Part shown: positions 1-6,152 of the stretch, in pieces
How positions within the stretch are numbered: position 1 is the stretch's first letter
Layout of the letters: each line of letters starts with the position of its first letter
Assembly (NCBI GenBank): GCA_028691095.1
Contig: JAQUZZ010000056.1
Coordinates: 1 to 7,534 of the forward strand
DNA: 7,534 nt
DNA from: Alistipes sp.
GTDB lineage: Bacteria; Bacteroidota; Bacteroidia; Bacteroidales; Rikenellaceae
Direction: 5' to 3'
Notes under the pieces: generated by a model
Told to the model about the DNA's origin: nothing
The model's input: the letters and a program-made list of their open reading frames with translations, nothing else
Databases searched by the model: none
Translations under genes and position numbers: made by a program

Positions 1-294
1 CTTCCCCCACGGGTGCGCCAGCTCTGTCGGACGTTCGGATTCCGATGCGGGGAGGTCACCATCCGCAATACGCGTACCCGCTGGGGTAGTTGCTCTGCCG
101 ACGACAACCTCTCCCTCAGCCTCCACCTGATGAAGCTCCCCGATGAGTTGACGGATTACATCCTCTTGCACGAACTCTGTCATACCCGTCATAAAAATCA
201 CGGCCCGGCCTTCTATGCGCTACTCAACCAAGTCACCTCCGGACGTCATCCTCAACTTCTCAAGGCTCTCAAAGCCTACACCACCCGATGGTGA
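1..294 (+). CDS. YgjP-like (DUF45, M48-type) zinc metallopeptidase, 3' part only
   Basis: The reading frame is open from the first base of the window, so this is the C-terminal 97 residues of a longer gene whose start lies outside; the GTG at 13 is not needed as a start. The fragment carries the hallmarks of the YgjP/DUF45 metallopeptidase family: a TRWGSCS block (about residues 26-32), a following LPDELTDYILLHE stretch, and the zinc-binding HELCH at residues 57-61 (bases 169-183), with a third candidate ligand His in NHGPAFY (base 199). In the family the two His of HExxH and the downstream His bind zinc and the Glu is the general base. The family is widespread but its substrates are poorly known, so no substrate is assigned. 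It ends in TGA. The next gene starts 217 bp later, with its own candidate promoter, so it is probably not in the same operon. Family assignment is firm; biological role unknown. Confidence 0.85.
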   Translation, partial: LPPRVRQLCRTFGFRCGEVTIRNTRTRWGSCSADDNLSLSLHLMKLPDELTDYILLHELCHTRHKNHGPAFYALLNQVTSGRHPQLLKALKAYTTRW

Positions 295-326
295 GAAGAG
301 CGAGTGTGAGGTCTCGAAAACCCCAG

Positions 327-350
327 TCCTCCCCAAGGATTGGAGGAGGA
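327..350 (+). other. Stem-loop after the metallopeptidase gene, no U-tract
   Basis: Bases 327-336 (TCCTCCCCAA) pair with 340-350 through ten base pairs with one bulged A at 344 and a GGA loop. It begins 32 bp after the stop codon, where a terminator would be expected, but no run of T follows the stem, so it does not fit a canonical Rho-independent terminator. It may be a transcript-end or mRNA-stabilising hairpin, or chance. Confidence 0.35.
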
Positions 351-416
351 GTGGGTGAGCCGTGCTTGATGAATGGTAAAAATTGGAGAACCTTACGTTT
401 TTTAGGGTTTTTTCCC

Positions 417-424
417 TACCTTTG
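417..424 (+). promoter_or_regulatory. Candidate -7 box for the outer-membrane barrel gene
   Basis: TACCTTTG matches the Bacteroidota -7 consensus TAnnTTTG exactly at the fixed positions. The expected -33 TTTG is not clean: 20 bases upstream the sequence reads TTAC (393-396), and a T-run lies at 398-403. If used, transcription would start near base 431 and give a leader of about 80 bases. The box sits inside a pair of small overlapping hairpins (403-418 and 415-429), which could be coincidental. Confidence 0.35.
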
Positions 425-511
425 GGAGGCAATATGCAGGGCGCGAAAGGATGCGATCTGAAATCACTCCTCGCACGGCCGGCATGGGAAATTGTTAAAA
501 ACACTCATCCT

Positions 512-1129
512 ATGAAAACACGCTATTATCTTCTACTCCTTACGTTGCTTCTCTGCGGAAGCGGGGTCTCAACGCTTCAGGCCAAAGGCCCGATTCAGCT
601 CGGTATCAAGGCTGGTCTCCAAAGCCAGAGTATGCACGCTTCAAAAGATGATCTGTTGGGTGTCTTCTCGGCCGATCGCGATTTCGGATACCAATTGGGT
701 TTCGTCGCCCGCTTCAATCTCCCCATGTGGTATGTACAACCGGAGTTGGTCTATGCCAACCACCGATTCACGATGAATATGGAGGATGACGCTTCGACGA
801 AGGTTCGGGTCAATAACTTGGAACTCCCGATCTTGGTGGGATGGAAAATCGCTTTCTTCCGACTCTTCGGTGGCCCGGTCTTTACCTTGATGAACAATAC
901 CAGTACCAAGATGAAATCCTCCTCGGAGGCCATCAATGTCGAATTAATCAAATCCACCATCGCCTATCAACTGGGTGTCGGTGTCGAGTTGGGTCGCATT
1001 GGTGTCGATATGCGCTATGGAGGACAGTTCAAGAAGGCCGAGTATTCCGTGATGAAGGGAACTCAGCCGGCTCGCAACTACCGTATGAGTATGAACCAGT
1101 GGCAGCTGAACGTCTGCTATATGTTCTAA
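512..1129 (+). CDS. Outer-membrane beta-barrel protein (PorT/OMP_b-brl_2-like)
   Basis: The protein has 205 residues. The start at 512 was chosen because it is followed at once by a typical signal peptide: MKTR, a Leu-rich core at residues 7-15, and a likely signal peptidase I site after LQA (residue 24). The same frame stays open upstream to 383, but those residues look non-coding. The mature part opens with IQLGIKAGLQ and alternates short amphipathic strands (GYQLGFVARFNL, WYVQPELVYANHRF, ELPILVGWKI, FRLFGGPVFTL, QLGVGVELGRIGVDMRYGGQF, WQLNVCYMF), the pattern of small Bacteroidota eight-strand barrels. It ends in Phe, as many outer-membrane barrels do. Such proteins are inserted in the outer membrane; their roles are mostly unknown, and the PorT resemblance alone does not show a role in type IX secretion. 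Cys15 follows LLL, so a lipoprotein is a less likely alternative. It ends in TAA, 7 bp before repeat copy A. Confidence 0.85.
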   Translation: MKTRYYLLLLTLLLCGSGVSTLQAKGPIQLGIKAGLQSQSMHASKDDLLGVFSADRDFGYQLGFVARFNLPMWYVQPELVYANHRFTMNMEDDASTKVRVNNLELPILVGWKIAFFRLFGGPVFTLMNNTSTKMKSSSEAINVELIKSTIAYQLGVGVELGRIGVDMRYGGQFKKAEYSVMKGTQPARNYRMSMNQWQLNVCYMF

Positions 1130-1136
1130 GCTCTGC

Positions 1137-1198
1137 GTGCTATTGATTCGCAATCCATACGGCATATATCGTAACGAAAGGGCTTAATCATGCTTTGG
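1137..1198 (+). repeat. Interspersed intergenic repeat, copy A
   Basis: There are two conserved blocks. Block 1 (1137-1153, GTGCTATTGATTCGCAA) matches 14 of 17 bases in copy B (5929-5945) and 14 of 17 in copy C (minus strand, 2339-2323). Block 2 (1161-1198) begins GGCATATATCGTAACGAAAG and matches copy B (5965-6002) at 31 of 38 positions by hand alignment. The spacer between blocks is 7 bases here and 19 in copy B. No coding potential or transposase is associated, and the function is unknown. The remaining sequence up to phoH (1199-1306) holds only a short hairpin (CTTTC-TTGC-GAAAG, 1236-1249) and no convincing promoter. Confidence 0.65.
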
Positions 1199-1306
1199 AA
1201 TGACTCAATCGATTCACAGCGAACGACAGGAAGTGCTTTCTTGCGAAAGAGCCTCGTCGCACAATCGGATACTGGAGTACCAACGCTTGCTGCTTAACTT
1301 GCAACT

Positions 1307-2281
1307 ATGACAACTACACAAAAGGAGCTTTCGATAGAAGGGGTTGATCCCTTGGAATTTTACGGCGCGGCGGATGCGAACCTCGAAGCCTTTCGGAAGA
1401 AATTTCCGAAGCTCCAGATTGTGGCGCGGGGAACCACCCTCAAGGTCATGGGGACGGAAGAATCGACCGAACGCTTTGCCTCGAAATTCAACGAAGTCCT
1501 TGCCTATTTCCGCAAATACGGGCATCTCTCGCCACGGGTTATTGATCAATTCTGTGACGGGGGACTCTCTGCTGCCGTCGCCGAGGAGGAGCTCTCCGAT
1601 CCGGAGATTATCGTTTATGGCAACAACGGCCTGACGGTACGTGCGCGCACCGTCAATCAGTTGCGGATGCTGAAGCTCTATGCGGGCAACGATCTGCTCT
1701 TTGCCGTGGGGCCGGCCGGATCGGGCAAAACCTACACCGCCATCGCCTTGGCTGTGCGTGCCTTGAAAAACAAAGAGGTCAAACGCATCATTCTCACACG
1801 TCCGGCCGTGGAAGCTGGTGAAAAGTTGGGTTTCCTGCCCGGTGACATGAAAGAGAAGCTCGATCCCTATCTTCAGCCCCTCTATGATGCCCTGAACGAC
1901 ATGATTCCTGCGGCTAAGTTGAGTAAGTTCATGGAGGACGGAACCGTGCAGATTGCTCCGTTGGCCTATATGCGCGGACGCACCTTGGACAATGCCTTCG
2001 TTATTCTGGACGAAGCCCAAAATACCACGGTTTCGCAAATCAAGATGTTTCTCACCCGTATGGGTAAGAATGCACGCTTTATCGTTACGGGCGACCTGAC
2101 ACAGATCGACCTGCCGCGTCATGCCGACTCCGGATTGACGCCGGTGATCCGTATGCTGCAAGGCATCGACGGCATCGGCATCGTCGAGTTCGACAATCGG
2201 GACATCCTGCGTCATCGGTTGGTCAAACACATTGTCGAAGCCTTTGAACAGCACGGGGTTGGCGAGTCTCACGAAGTCTAA
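1307..2281 (+). CDS. phoH: PhoH family (YbeZ-type) ATPase
   Basis: The protein has 324 residues, the usual length for bacterial PhoH/PhoL (YbeZ) proteins. An N-terminal region of about 110 residues (a KH-like part in this family) precedes the P-loop ATPase domain. Visible motifs are Walker A GPAGSGKT (135-142), the [18 protein letters not shown] block (163-180), Walker B VILDEAQN (232-239) and GDLTQIDLP (262-270), all intact. These are cytoplasmic ATPases with predicted RNA-helicase-like activity; YbeZ homologues work with the endoribonuclease YbeY in ribosome and rRNA processing, and no ybeY is in this window. The name recalls phosphate-starvation control in E. coli, which need not apply here. 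The ATG at 1307 starts the family-like sequence ([15 protein letters not shown]). No Shine-Dalgarno is evident, as is normal in Bacteroidota. purC follows after 83 bp, an order I recall from Bacteroides genomes, so co-transcription is plausible. It ends in TAA. Confidence 0.95.
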   Translation: MTTTQKELSIEGVDPLEFYGAADANLEAFRKKFPKLQIVARGTTLKVMGTEESTERFASKFNEVLAYFRKYGHLSPRVIDQFCDGGLSAAVAEEELSDPEIIVYGNNGLTVRARTVNQLRMLKLYAGNDLLFAVGPAGSGKTYTAIALAVRALKNKEVKRIILTRPAVEAGEKLGFLPGDMKEKLDPYLQPLYDALNDMIPAAKLSKFMEDGTVQIAPLAYMRGRTLDNAFVILDEAQNTTVSQIKMFLTRMGKNARFIVTGDLTQIDLPRHADSGLTPVIRMLQGIDGIGIVEFDNRDILRHRLVKHIVEAFEQHGVGESHEV

Positions 2282-2289
2282 TCTTTTTT

Positions 2290-2339
2290 CCACGGACTGC
2301 GCTGGATACACCGATACGCTGGTTGCTTATAAATAGCAC
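2290..2339 (-). repeat. Interspersed intergenic repeat, copy C (opposite strand)
   Basis: Read on the minus strand from 2339 down to 2290, this sequence aligns without gaps to copy B (5929-5978) at 38 of 50 positions, and at 30 of the first 35. It starts GTGCTATTTATAAGCAA and contains the shared ATCGGTGTATC. It fills most of the 83-bp phoH-purC gap, and the distal end of the repeat faces phoH, whose stop codon is 9 bp away. Its orientation is opposite to copies A and B and to all genes here. Confidence 0.65.
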
Positions 2340-2364
2340 TGTGTGCTTAAAACATAGAAAGATC

Positions 2365-3315
2365 ATGAAAGCCATTGTAAAAACCCAATTCGAGTTCGAC
2401 GGACAGAAGAGCCTCTACACCGGTAAAGTCCGTGACGTCTATAACATCGACGATCAATATCTGGTGATGGTGGCCAGCGACCGGATCTCGGCCTTTGACG
2501 TTGTATTGCCCAAAGGGATTCCCTTCAAGGGTCAGGTGCTCAATCAGATCGCATCGAAATTTCTGGATGCCACCTCAGATATATGTCCCAACTGGAAGAT
2601 TGCCTCTCCCGACCCGATGGTCACCGTCGGTCATCGTTGCGACTCCTTCCCCGTAGAGATGATTGTGCGTGCCTACCTGACCGGAAGTTCGTGGCGCGAT
2701 TACAAAGAGGGAGCACGCGAAATCTGCGGCGTACCCATCCCCGACGGAATGCGCGAACACCAACGCTTCCCGCAACCGATCGTCACGCCGACCACCAAAG
2801 CGGAGATCGGATCCCACGACCAGAACATCTCCAAAGAGGAGATCATCGCGCGGGGCTTGGTCTCCAAAGCGGATTAGGAGACCTTGGAGCGATACGCCTT
2901 GGCTCTCTTCCAACGTGGCTCCGAGATGGCTGCTGCCCGCGGACTGATCTTGGTCGACACCAAATATGAGTTCGGTAAAAAAGACGGCGAGATCTACCTG
3001 ATCGACGAGATTCACACTCCCGACAGTTCCCGCTATTTCTATGCCGAGGGCTATGAGGAGCGTTTTGCCAAGGGTGAACCGCAGCGTCAGCTCTCCAAAG
3101 AGTTTGTGCGCGAATGGCTTATGGAGCATGGATTCCAAGGAAAGGCCGGCCAGCAAGTGCCTGAGATGACCGATGAATTTGTGAATAGCGTGAGCGACCG
3201 CTACATTGAGCTCTACGAGCACATTACTGGCGAGAAATTTGCAAAAGATAGCTCAGAGGATATTTTGGAGCGCATCGAGCACAACGTCAAAAACCTGTTG
3301 GCACGTTTGCGCTAA
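2365..3315 (+). pseudogene. purC: SAICAR synthase PurC, interrupted by in-frame TAG at codon 171
   Basis: PurC (EC 6.3.2.6) joins CAIR and aspartate with ATP to make SAICAR in cytoplasmic purine synthesis. The frame from the ATG at 2365 ([14 protein letters not shown]) would encode 316 residues, the usual Bacteroidota length; the same frame is open to a TTG at 2323 but that adds only non-family residues. Visible motifs are the ATP-binding [11 protein letters not shown] (18-28), [10 protein letters not shown] (36-45), [18 protein letters not shown] (99-116) and, after the stop, the second family signature [12 protein letters not shown] (194-205) and [12 protein letters not shown]. The only defect is TAG at 2875-2877. 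Downstream sequence continues in the same frame with full family similarity to a TAA at 3313-3315, so there is no frameshift. As it stands the product would be a 170-residue fragment lacking the second signature, hence probably inactive. A restart on the TTG at 2884 would not restore the N-terminal ATP site. Possible explanations are a recent nonsense mutation, an amber suppressor, or a base-calling error. Confidence 0.85.
2875..2877 (+). other. In-frame amber codon inside purC
   Basis: The local reading is AAA GCG GAT TAG GAG ACC TTG GAG CGA TAC. From memory, Bacteroides PurC proteins have Tyr here (EEYETLEKY against AD-stop-ETLERY), so a single change from TAC or TAT would give TAG. The flanking residues on both sides fit the family, which makes a true gene end at this point very unlikely. 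Confidence 0.9.
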
Positions 3316-3336
3316 AGGTTTTTGCAAAAAACCTTT
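3314..3336 (+). other. Stem-loop overlapping the purC stop codon
   Basis: AAAGGTTTTT (3314-3323) pairs perfectly with AAAAACCTTT (3327-3336) across a GCA loop. The stem is ten base pairs but AU-rich, starts within the terminal TAA, and is not followed by a T-run, so it fits a canonical terminator poorly. Its last two bases overlap the left arm of the inverted-repeat element, so the two structures would compete. Confidence 0.45.
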
Positions 3337-3414
3337 AACGTGAGTTTCACGAATCGGTAAGCACAAACGTTACATTTTCCATCTTGTGGGTCTCATTCGT
3401 GAAACTCACGTTAA
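3335..3414. repeat. 80-bp element with perfect 20-bp inverted arms and TTAA ends
   Basis: The left arm TTAACGTGAGTTTCACGAAT (3335-3354) is the exact reverse complement of the right arm 3395-3414, with a 40-bp centre. Each arm also contains a smaller interrupted palindrome, CGTGA-N3-TCACG (3339-3351 and 3398-3410). Both outer ends are TTAA. It occupies most of the 109-bp gap between purC and pepD and carries no gene. It could be a miniature inverted-repeat element, an RNA hairpin acting as a processing or attenuation site, a paired regulator-binding site, or (less likely at this size) an invertible segment. No T-run follows, so a classical terminator is not supported. The symmetry is certain; the role is not. 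Confidence 0.8.
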
Positions 3415-3424
3415 CTAAACTCCG

Positions 3425-4885
3425 ATGAATACGCAAATCGAACAACTTGAGCCGTGCGAAGTGTGGGCTCAATTCAAAAAGATCACTCACGTACCTCGTC
3501 CTTCGGGGCACGAAGAGGCTATTCGTAACTTTCTGATCCATACCGCCCAAGAAATTGGGGTAGAGGCACTGCGCGACGAAGCTGGCAACATCATTCTTCG
3601 CAAAGCCGCCTCCCCGGGGATGGAGTCTTGCAAAGGTGTGATCCTCCAGGCTCACATGGATATGGTTCCGCAGAAGAATCGCGATAAGAGGTTCGATTTT
3701 GTGCAGGATCCGATTCAGGCCTATGTCGATGGGGAGTGGGTTACGGCCGACGGAACCACCTTGGGGGCTGACGACGGAATCGGCATTGCTGCGATCTTGG
3801 CCGTGATGGCTTCCAAAACCCTGAAACATGGCCCATTGGAGGCTTTGATTACCAGCTCGGAGGAGACGGGAATGGAGGGTGCGCGCCTGCTGAAGGGTGG
3901 CCTTCTGCAAGGTGAGATCCTGCTGAACTTGGACTCCGAGAGCGAAGGGGAGTTGTGCGTCGGATGTGCCGGAGGCTTAGACCTTACGGCTACGCTCAAT
4001 TATACGACCGAACCGGCTGCGGGGGCATGGAGCCCTCTGCACCTTGAACTCAAGGGCTTGAAAGGCGGTCATTCGGGAGTCGAGATTCATCTGGGACGCG
4101 GCAATGCCAACCTGCTGCTGGCTCGTTTCCTGAAAATGGCGCTGGAGCAATATGGCGTTCGGCTGGTTGCGATGGACGGAGGAGGACTCCGCAATGCCAT
4201 TCCGCGCGAAGCCTCGGCCGTCATTTTGGTGCCTACAAGCCAAGTCGCTGCATTCCAAGAGGCGGTGAAACAATACCATGCTACCCTCACCGAGGAGTAT
4301 CAGGGCATTGAGGAGGGTATTGTACTCCATGCCACCCCTTGCGAGTTACCCCAAGCGATGATGACCGAAGCCTCAGCCGAACGAATCATCAATACCCTCT
4401 ATGGCTGCCCCAACGGCGTCTACACCATGAGTCCCTCAATGGCGGGTATGGTACAGACCTCTACGAACCTCTCCCGCATCATCACCCACGAAGGAGAGGC
4501 GCAGATCTTCTGCCTCTTGCGCAGCTCGATCACCAGCGAGAAGTTGGCACTCAGTGCCAAGATCGACGCAGTGTGTCGTCTGGGTGGAGCGAAGGTCGAG
4601 ACCAGTGGCGGTTATGATGGTTGGAATCCCAATATGAATTCCCCGATTCTACACACCATGGTGGCCTCCTACCAAACCCTATTCGGGAAAGCGCCCATCG
4701 TGGGTGCCATACATGCTGGATTGGAGTGTGGCATCATCAGCACCAACTATCCCTCGTTGGATATGATCTCGTTTGGCCCCACCATCTGTCACCCTCACTC
4801 CCCCGACGAAAAGGTCAACATTGCCTCGGTGGCGCGATTCTGGCACTATCTGACCGACACGTTGAGTCATATTCCTGTGAAATAA
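3425..4885 (+). CDS. pepD: Aminoacyl-histidine dipeptidase PepD (peptidase family M20C)
   Basis: The protein has 486 residues, the normal length for PepD (Xaa-His dipeptidase, carnosinase-like), a cytoplasmic two-metal enzyme that cleaves dipeptides. All expected metal-site motifs are visible: QAHMDMVPQK with His77 and catalytic Asp79; TLGADDGIGIAAILA with bridging Asp116; SSEETGMEGA with Glu146 (general base) and Glu147; NLDSESEGE with Asp170; and the late GPTICHPHSPDE with His458. The lid-domain block GGHSGVEIHLGRGNAN lies between. There is no signal peptide (MNTQIEQLEPCEVW), and the ATG at 3425 matches the usual family start. It ends in TAA and the lipid kinase starts 6 bp later, so the two are probably co-transcribed, although their functions are not obviously linked. 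A promoter would have to lie in or before the inverted-repeat element; TACATTTT at 3371-3378 is only an imperfect -7 box. Substrate range beyond the family norm cannot be read from the sequence. Confidence 0.95.
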   Translation: MNTQIEQLEPCEVWAQFKKITHVPRPSGHEEAIRNFLIHTAQEIGVEALRDEAGNIILRKAASPGMESCKGVILQAHMDMVPQKNRDKRFDFVQDPIQAYVDGEWVTADGTTLGADDGIGIAAILAVMASKTLKHGPLEALITSSEETGMEGARLLKGGLLQGEILLNLDSESEGELCVGCAGGLDLTATLNYTTEPAAGAWSPLHLELKGLKGGHSGVEIHLGRGNANLLLARFLKMALEQYGVRLVAMDGGGLRNAIPREASAVILVPTSQVAAFQEAVKQYHATLTEEYQGIEEGIVLHATPCELPQAMMTEASAERIINTLYGCPNGVYTMSPSMAGMVQTSTNLSRIITHEGEAQIFCLLRSSITSEKLALSAKIDAVCRLGGAKVETSGGYDGWNPNMNSPILHTMVASYQTLFGKAPIVGAIHAGLECGIISTNYPSLDMISFGPTICHPHSPDEKVNIASVARFWHYLTDTLSHIPVK

Positions 4886-4891
4886 TCCAAC

Positions 4892-5875
4892 ATGGACGCT
4901 TCGATCTCCACGAAATGGTTTGCCATTGTCAACCCCGTTGCCGGAAGCGGCAAGGGGTTGGCCGATTGGCCCTTGATTAGCCGACTGTTACGCGACCAAC
5001 ACATCACTCCCGAGTACGTCTTCACCGAGCACAAATACCACGCTACGGAATTGGCCGTGGAGGCCGTGCGCAACGGTTTCCGCAAAATCATCGTCGTGGG
5101 GGGGGATGGAACCATTCATGAGGTGGTCAACGGTCTCTTTATCCAGCAGGAGGTTCCTACGACGGAGGTGCTGTTGAGTGTGATTGCCGTGGGGACGGGC
5201 AACGACTGGATCCGTATGTTCGGCATTCCGCGTAAATATTCCGAAGCCATTCGAGCCATCGCCGAAGGGTACTCCTTTCTCCAAGACGTCGGGCGTCTCT
5301 CCTACTACCAAGCCTCCTACCCCCAGAGTCGCTATATGGCCAACGTGGCGGGTGTCGGTTTTGACGCCTACGTCAATCGTCGCTACAACCACCTCAAAGA
5401 GGAGGGGCGTCGCGGGAAATGGCTCTATCTGTGGAGTACCCTCAAAGCCGTTCTGAAATACTCCTCCACGGGGGTTAAGATCTATGTGGACGACACCTTG
5501 GTCGTGAATGATTTGGTGTACAGTGCCACCATCGGTATTGGAAAGTACAACGGGGGCGGTATGCTTCAAACTCCGGATGCCATTGCCGACGACGGTCTCT
5601 TCGACTTGACGGTCATTCGCAAGATGAGCCGTTTGAGTGTCTTGGCTCATTTCAAGGTGCTGTTCAACGGCAAAATCTATCAACTGGAGACCACCAGCCT
5701 CAATCGGGGTCGCAAGATCCGCATCGAATCCTCTCCGGAGATTGCCGTGGAGGTTGACGGCGAGGCCCTGGGTTACTCTCCCTTTGAGTTTGAGATCATC
5801 GACCGCGCAGTGCGTGTTGTGGTGGCTCATCGATTCTTGGAGGAACAGACCGAGACCCCGGTTTCCCATCCGTAG
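4892..5875 (+). CDS. Diacylglycerol/sphingosine kinase-fold lipid kinase
   Basis: The protein has 327 residues, the usual length of YegS/DgkB-type soluble lipid kinases. Motifs in order are NPVAGSGKG (14-22, nucleotide-binding), VVGGDGTIHEVVNGL (68-82, the GGDGT signature), GTGNDW (101-106), NVAGVGFDAYV (151-161) and YNGGGMLQTPDAIADDGLFDL (219-239, with the acidic DDG). These enzymes use ATP to phosphorylate a lipid hydroxyl at the inner membrane face. In Bacteroidota the substrate could be diacylglycerol or a sphingoid lipid, and the sequence alone does not decide. The ATG at 4892 is 6 bp after the pepD stop, which indicates an operon. It ends in TAG (5873-5875) just after the normal C-terminal strand (VRVVVAHRFLEEQ). 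Read-through would add only 21 residues before a TGA at 5936, so TAG acts as a real stop here. A Rho-independent terminator lies 147 bp downstream. Confidence 0.92.
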   Translation: MDASISTKWFAIVNPVAGSGKGLADWPLISRLLRDQHITPEYVFTEHKYHATELAVEAVRNGFRKIIVVGGDGTIHEVVNGLFIQQEVPTTEVLLSVIAVGTGNDWIRMFGIPRKYSEAIRAIAEGYSFLQDVGRLSYYQASYPQSRYMANVAGVGFDAYVNRRYNHLKEEGRRGKWLYLWSTLKAVLKYSSTGVKIYVDDTLVVNDLVYSATIGIGKYNGGGMLQTPDAIADDGLFDLTVIRKMSRLSVLAHFKVLFNGKIYQLETTSLNRGRKIRIESSPEIAVEVDGEALGYSPFEFEIIDRAVRVVVAHRFLEEQTETPVSHP

Positions 5876-5928
5876 TGTTTCCGGGCGACGACGCCCACGA
5901 AGATTCGCCTTCCCCTTACGTACAGCGT

Positions 5929-6002
5929 GTGCTGTTGATAAGCAAGCAACGCATCGGTGTATCAGGCATATCCCGTGACGAAAGGGTTTAATCCCTCTTT
6001 GG
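5929..6002 (+). repeat. Interspersed intergenic repeat, copy B
   Basis: This is the most complete of the three copies. Block 1 is 5929-5945 (GTGCTGTTGATAAGCAA); the middle 5946-5964 (with ATCGGTGTATCA) is shared with copy C but is shortened in copy A; block 2 is 5965-6002 (GGCATAT, then CGTGACGAAAGGG), matching copy A at 31 of 38. TGATA (5937-5941) and TATCA (5960-5964) could pair, as could AGGG and CCCT at 5983-5986 and 5993-5996, which hints at a structured RNA. It lies between the lipid-kinase stop and the terminator, so it is probably transcribed as part of that 3' untranslated region. Confidence 0.65.
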
Positions 6003-6022
6003 GTTTGTTGAGATGACACATT

Positions 6023-6052
6023 GTCCGGTTCTCTTGGGAGCCGGACTTTTTT
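6023..6052 (+). terminator. Rho-independent terminator of the pepD-lipid kinase operon
   Basis: GTCCGGTTCT (6023-6032) pairs with GGGAGCCGGAC sequence at 6037-6046 to give a ten-pair stem (including two G-T pairs) around a CTTG loop, followed directly by six T (6047-6052). This is a textbook intrinsic terminator, 147 bp after the lipid-kinase stop. It separates that operon from the rhamnosidase promoter. Confidence 0.9.
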
Positions 6053-6120
6053 GTGTATGTGTTTTGAATCGCATGGAGGGAGGAATTTTTCGCCCGAATA
6101 GCGGGAAAGTGTAGCGGAAA

Positions 6121-6152
6121 TTTGCTGAAATACAGAATTAACGCTATATTTG
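6121..6152 (+). promoter_or_regulatory. Bacteroidota housekeeping-type promoter for the rhamnosidase
   Basis: TTTG at 6121-6124 and TATATTTG at 6145-6152 match the Bacteroidota -33 (TTTG) and -7 (TAnnTTTG) elements exactly, with a 20-bp spacer, the usual distance. Transcription would start near 6158-6160, giving a leader of about 125 bases before the ATG at 6286. No strong Shine-Dalgarno precedes that ATG; the sequence is A/C/T-rich (CTAAACCATC), as is common in this phylum. Confidence 0.8.

Noticed and set aside
383..511. An upstream extension of the outer-membrane barrel gene.
   Set aside because: The 43 added residues precede a complete signal peptide and run through hairpins and a candidate promoter, so the start at 512 is preferred.
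1238..1298. A possible fourth, inverted repeat copy just before phoH (minus strand TAAGCAGCAAGCG...).
   Set aside because: The alignment to copy B needs several gaps and is too weak to separate from chance.
1214..2311. A long open frame on the minus strand (365 residues) across phoH.
   Set aside because: It lies antisense to a fully recognised PhoH with intact motifs, shows no family features, and is explained by the codon composition of the real gene.
2884..3315. A separate 143-residue gene starting at TTG after the amber codon.
   Set aside because: It is the same-frame C-terminal half of purC, without the N-terminal ATP-binding part and without its own promoter or start context.
3335..3414. 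An invertible promoter of the phase-variation type seen in Bacteroides capsule loci.
   Set aside because: Those segments are usually well over 100 bp with a clear promoter inside; here the centre is 40 bp and the -7-like boxes in either orientation are imperfect. Not excluded, but poorly supported.
4988..6019. A 343-residue open frame on the minus strand across the lipid kinase.
   Set aside because: It is a shadow of a gene with all lipid-kinase motifs; its translation is low-complexity (rich in His, Gly and Asp) and matches nothing I recognise.
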